Of a stretch of DNA of 64,000 nucleotides, positions 61,129 through 64,000 are shown in pieces (positions within the stretch are counted from its first letter, which is position 1; the number at the start of each line of letters is the position of its first letter). The notes below the pieces were generated by a model, which worked only from the letters and a program-made list of their open reading frames with translations, ran no database searches and was not told the DNA's origin. Position numbers and translations under genes: made by a program. The DNA lies in contig NZ_LPUX01000064.1 in assembly GCF_001651865.1 (NCBI RefSeq), positions 744,001-808,000 on the forward strand, in the 5' to 3' direction. The stretch is from Sinorhizobium glycinis (lineage in GTDB: Bacteria > Pseudomonadota > Alphaproteobacteria > Rhizobiales > Rhizobiaceae).

Positions 61129-62154
61129 TCAGGTTTTTTTCCGGCCTTTCTGGCGGTAGACGTCGACGACCACGGCGGCGACGATGATCACGCCCTTGAC
61201 GATCTCCTGGTAGTAGGCGTCGACCCTGAGGAAGGTGAAGCCGGAGGTCATCACGCCGAGAATGATCGTGCCGATGACGGTGCCGGTGATGCGGCCGACG
61301 CCGCCCGTCAGCGAGGTGCCGCCGATGACGGTCGCGGCGATCGCATCGAGTTCGTACATGACACCCATGCCGGCCTGCGCGGTCTGGGCGCGGGCTGCGG
61401 TGACGACGCCCGCAAGACCGGCCAGCATGCCGGCGATCGCATAGACCTTGATCAGATGCGCCTCGACATTGATGCCGGAGACGCGTGCCGCCTGGACGTT
61501 GGCGCCGATCGCATAGGTGAACTTGCCGTAGCGGGTGTAACGCAGGGCGATGTGGAAGATGAGGGCGACGACGAGGAAGACCACCACCGGCCAGATGCCC
61601 GTGCCGATGAAGTTGAACTGGTCGGTGAGGCCGGAGACCGGCTGGCCTTTCGTGTACCACTTGGAAATACCGCGCGCCGAGACCATCATGCCGAGCGTGG
61701 CGATGAAGGGCGGGATCTTGGTTTTGGCGATCAGCTGCCCGTTGATGTAGCCGGCGACAAGGCCGATGCCGACGCCAAGCCCGATCGGCACGATCGCCGG
61801 CAGGTCGGTCAGGGAAGGATAGAGCGCGCGCGGCCAGGTGGAGGCTTGCGCGACGCTCGCCGAGATCATCGCCGTCATGCCGACAACGGAGCCTGAAGAA
61901 AGGTCGATGCCGCCGGTGATGATCACCTGCGTCACCCCGACCGCGATGATGCCGATCACCGACACCTGCAGGATCATGATCGTCAGGCGTTGGGGATTCA
62001 TCAGGAAGCTCTGGCCGACGAGCAGCCAGCCGAGAACTTCATAGACGAGCGCGATCCCGATCAGCACCAGGAAGATATTGAGTTCGGGCGGCAAGCGCCG
62101 TCTCGACCCGGCGAGGGTCGAACTCGTGCCATGTGCAGCGATATTGGTTTCCAT
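61129..62154 (-). CDS. iatP: Ribose/inositol-type ABC transporter permease
   Basis: A 341-residue RbsC-like permease with about ten membrane segments. Motifs: GIIAVGVTQVIITGGIDLSS (about residue 68), KIPPFIATLGMMVSARGISK, YAIGANVQAARVSGINVEAH and AATVIGGTSLTGGVGRITGT near the ATPase contact. TTTCCTCCC complement (GGGAGGAAAG) precedes the ATG at 62154. The order receptor-ATPase-permease and the sequence style match the inositol importer IbpA-IatA-IatP of S. meliloti pSymB; fructose-type systems are the alternative. A strong terminator follows. Confidence 0.88.
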   Translation of the reverse strand: METNIAAHGTSSTLAGSRRRLPPELNIFLVLIGIALVYEVLGWLLVGQSFLMNPQRLTIMILQVSVIGIIAVGVTQVIITGGIDLSSGSVVGMTAMISASVAQASTWPRALYPSLTDLPAIVPIGLGVGIGLVAGYINGQLIAKTKIPPFIATLGMMVSARGISKWYTKGQPVSGLTDQFNFIGTGIWPVVVFLVVALIFHIALRYTRYGKFTYAIGANVQAARVSGINVEAHLIKVYAIAGMLAGLAGVVTAARAQTAQAGMGVMYELDAIAATVIGGTSLTGGVGRITGTVIGTIILGVMTSGFTFLRVDAYYQEIVKGVIIVAAVVVDVYRQKGRKKT

Positions 62155-62184
62155 AGTCTTTCCTCCCTGCGGTCGGCATCCGCG

Positions 62185-63726
62185 CTAACGCGCGGCAAGT
62201 TCCATGACCTTGATTTGGGTGGCTTCTGCCCTGTCGAGGAAGCCCGTGACCCGGCCTTCATGCATGACCATGATCCGGTCGCTCATGCCGAGCACCTCGG
62301 GCATTTCCGACGAGATCATGATGACGGCGACGCCGTTGCGGGCGAGTTCGGTCACCAGCCGGTGAATTTCGGCCTTCGCGCCGACGTCGATGCCGCGTGT
62401 CGGCTCGTCGAGGATCAGAATATGCGGATTGGTGAGCAGCCAGCGGCCGATGAGGACCTTCTGCTGGTTGCCGCCGGAGAGGTTCTCGATGCGCTCCTGC
62501 AGGTTCGGCGTCTTGACGCGCAGCTTGCGGCTCATCTCCTCGCAGGCCGCGTTGACTTCCTTCTCGCTTACGAAGCCGCGCTTGACGAACCTGTCCTGCA
62601 GCACGGCGATCTGCATGTTCTCGAGGATGTCGAGGATCAGTAGGCAGCCGGTGTCCTTGCGGTCCTCGGTCAGAAACGCCATGCGGTTGCGGATCGCCGT
62701 ATTCGGATTGTCGATCACCACTTCCTTGCCGTCGATCGCGATCGTGCCCGAGCTTGCCGGGGTGACGCCGAACAGCGTCTCGGCAACGTTCGAGCGGCCC
62801 GAGCCGACGAGGCCGGCAACGCCGAGGATCTCGCCGGCGCGCACGTCGAAGGACACTTCGTGGAAGACGCCGTTGAGCGTCAGGTTCTTGACCGACAGGA
62901 CGACGTCGCCGATCGGCACCTCTTCCTTCGGGAACATCTGGGTGATCTCTCGGCCGACCATCATGCGGATGATGTCGTCGCGGGTCACCTCGCTCGACGC
63001 GTGCGTGCCGATATATTTGCCGTCGCGGAACACCGAGAACTCGTCGGCGATCTCGAACAGCTCGTTCATCTTGTGGGTGATGTAGACGATGCCGATGCCC
63101 TGCGATCTGAGGTCGCGGATGATCTCGAAGAGATGCGCGACCTCGCGCTCGGTGAGCGCCGAGGTAGGCTCGTCCATGATCAGCACGTCGGATTCATAGG
63201 AGACCGCCTTGGCGATCTCGACCATCTGCCGGTTGGCGACCGACAAGTGGCGCACCTCGATCTCCGGGTCTATGTCGATCTTCAGCCGCTCGAACAGCTT
63301 GGCCGTCATCCGGCGCATCTCGCCGTGGTCGACGAAGCCGAACCGGTTCTTCGGTTCGCGGCGGATCCAGATGTTCTCGGCGACGGTCATGAAGGGCATC
63401 AGGTTCAGTTCCTGATGGATCATCGCGATGCCGTTTTCGAGTGCGTCGAGCGGGGACTTCAGCTGGATGTCGACGCCGCGGAGTTTCACCTCGCCCTGGT
63501 CCGGGTGATAGATGCCGGCGAGTATCTTCATCAGCGTCGACTTGCCGGCGCCGTTCTCGCCCATCAGCGCATGCACGGTGCCGCGCTTCAGCTTGAACTG
63601 AACGTCGTCGAGCGCGACGACCCCGGGGAATTCCTTGCGCACGCCTTCGGCGGCCAGGAGATATTCGGCATTGGGTATGGCACCGCTGGCGCGCACGGCT
63701 GCCATCGTCGTGGGACTGAGCGTCAT
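62185..63726 (-). CDS. iatA: Ribose/inositol-type ABC transporter ATP-binding protein (duplicated NBD)
   Basis: A 513-residue RbsA-type ATPase with two nucleotide-binding domains. NBD1: Walker [21 protein letters not shown] (about residue 60), [20 protein letters not shown], signature region [20 protein letters not shown] and Walker [16 protein letters not shown]2: [19 protein letters not shown] in place of a strict Walker A, signature [18 protein letters not shown] and [13 protein letters not shown]. The ATG at 63726 has GGGAGG 8 bases upstream, better than the one at 63732. The degenerate second P-loop is normal for the family. Confidence 0.92.
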   Translation of the reverse strand: MTLSPTTMAAVRASGAIPNAEYLLAAEGVRKEFPGVVALDDVQFKLKRGTVHALMGENGAGKSTLMKILAGIYHPDQGEVKLRGVDIQLKSPLDALENGIAMIHQELNLMPFMTVAENIWIRREPKNRFGFVDHGEMRRMTAKLFERLKIDIDPEIEVRHLSVANRQMVEIAKAVSYESDVLIMDEPTSALTEREVAHLFEIIRDLRSQGIGIVYITHKMNELFEIADEFSVFRDGKYIGTHASSEVTRDDIIRMMVGREITQMFPKEEVPIGDVVLSVKNLTLNGVFHEVSFDVRAGEILGVAGLVGSGRSNVAETLFGVTPASSGTIAIDGKEVVIDNPNTAIRNRMAFLTEDRKDTGCLLILDILENMQIAVLQDRFVKRGFVSEKEVNAACEEMSRKLRVKTPNLQERIENLSGGNQQKVLIGRWLLTNPHILILDEPTRGIDVGAKAEIHRLVTELARNGVAVIMISSEMPEVLGMSDRIMVMHEGRVTGFLDRAEATQIKVMELAAR

Positions 63727-63831
63727 GGTCATTGCCTCCCCATCTTCCGGCCTCGGCCGGAACGTCCACGCGGCGGGCGGAACACCCTTCTTTTAGGCCA
63801 TATGGGCCTCAGGCGGGACTTGTTTCCCAAT

Positions 63832-63857
63832 GGGAGTGCGGCTGCGGCCGCACTCCC
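63832..63857 (-). other. Intercistronic stem-loop between receptor and ATPase genes
   Basis: GGGAGTGCGGC (63832-63842) pairs perfectly with GCCGCACTCCC (63847-63857) around TGCG, 12 bases after the receptor stop. No U tract follows on the minus strand, so this is more likely an mRNA-stabilising structure that raises receptor output than a full terminator. Confidence 0.7.
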
Positions 63858-63868
63858 AAGTGGAACGA

Positions 63869-64000
63869 TCAGTTCTTGGCCTGGTAGTCGGCGAGGTTTT
63901 CCTTCGTGACGAGCTCGAAGGGGATGTAGACCTTCTTCTCGACCGACTCGCCCTTGGCAAGCTTGAGGGCGGTGTCGACCGAGCCCTGGCCCTGGCCGGC
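63869..64000 (-). CDS. ibpA: Ribose/inositol-type periplasmic binding protein, C-terminus only
   Basis: The last 43 residues are visible, ending with ALKLAKGESVEKKVYIPFEL followed by VTKENLADYQAKN and the stop at 63869-63871. The segment beginning AGQGQGSVDTALKL is the typical end of sugar-binding proteins, where QGSVD contacts the ligand-binding C-domain. The N-terminus lies beyond the window. It heads the leftward operon with the ATPase and permease. The name follows the operon-level resemblance to the inositol system. Confidence 0.8.
   Translation of the reverse strand, partial: AGQGQGSVDTALKLAKGESVEKKVYIPFELVTKENLADYQAKN

Overview
The window looks like part of a large replicon of a rhizobial alphaproteobacterium, most likely Sinorhizobium/Ensifer. 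The DNA is GC-rich, with G/C-ending codons. It carries rhizobial palindromic repeats (RPE-like and paired RIME-like elements) and a divergent gstI-glnII pair, and its gene content recalls the pSymB chromid of S. meliloti (propionyl-CoA genes bhbA-pccA-pccB, glnII, an inositol-type ABC transporter). The species and replicon assignment is inference from gene content. I saw no rRNA, tRNA, CRISPR array, complete insertion sequence or prophage.

Layout. 1-7.7 kb: a GntR regulator (cut by the left edge) divergent from an acid-sugar or polyol catabolic operon, made of a divergent PdxA-family dehydrogenase, a three-gene tripartite tricarboxylate (TTT) transporter, a TIM-barrel isomerase/decarboxylase-like protein and a fused DhaK-DhaL kinase. 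8.0-11.9 kb: a leftward cluster (DUF1905, GST, VOC dioxygenase/glyoxalase fold, PaaK-like acyl-CoA ligase, degenerate citrate-synthase homologue) of unknown substrate. 12.0-23.1 kb: a propionyl-CoA/valine island. Methylmalonyl-CoA mutase, PccA, a small membrane protein and PccB lie leftward. PccR and three valine-branch enzymes (acyl-CoA dehydrogenase, 3-hydroxyisobutyryl-CoA hydrolase, 3-hydroxyisobutyrate dehydrogenase) lie rightward. Together they could take isobutyryl-CoA towards succinyl-CoA, with methylmalonate-semialdehyde dehydrogenase and the epimerase supplied from elsewhere. 23.3-25.3 kb: an SDR dehydrogenase and an exported alpha-carbonic anhydrase.

25.7-30.1 kb: a ribose-type ABC transporter with two permeases fused into one 750-residue protein. 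30.1-36.3 kb: a sulfite-oxidase-like molybdoprotein with an extra N-terminal domain, a leaderless HtrA-like protease, a mannitol/fructuronate dehydrogenase with a divergent GntR regulator, and a family-2 glycosyltransferase. 36.6-40.8 kb: a complete CUT1-type sugar ABC transporter. 41.0-42.8 kb: an overlapping pair of probably exported proteins (SUMF1-like and beta-propeller). 42.9-44.6 kb: gstI and glnII, with a good sigma-54 promoter and a terminator. 44.7-50.2 kb: a HAD phosphatase, a DUF2277 protein, a large FecR-TPR-outer-membrane-barrel protein and a 54-residue protein.

50.5-56.9 kb: a second TTT transporter (tctCBA) preceded by a lone periplasmic binding protein and divergent from the two-component pair tctD-tctE. 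57.0-60.7 kb: a D-threonate/erythronate-type operon (DUF1537 kinase, canonical PdxA2, extra TIM barrel), translationally coupled and divergent from a LysR regulator. 61.1-64.0 kb: an ibpA-iatA-iatP-like ABC transporter, cut by the right edge.

The theme is uptake and catabolism of sugars, sugar acids, branched-chain/odd-chain acyl units and ammonium, mostly as compact operons beside their own regulator. The items most worth following are the FecR-TPR-barrel protein, the citrate-synthase homologue that appears to have lost catalytic residues, the divergent PdxA/DhaKL cluster, the fused permease, the SUMF1-like gene whose start seems disturbed by a repeat, and several candidate operators (tandem heptamers at pccB/pccR; a Pho-box-like tandem repeat at tctC).
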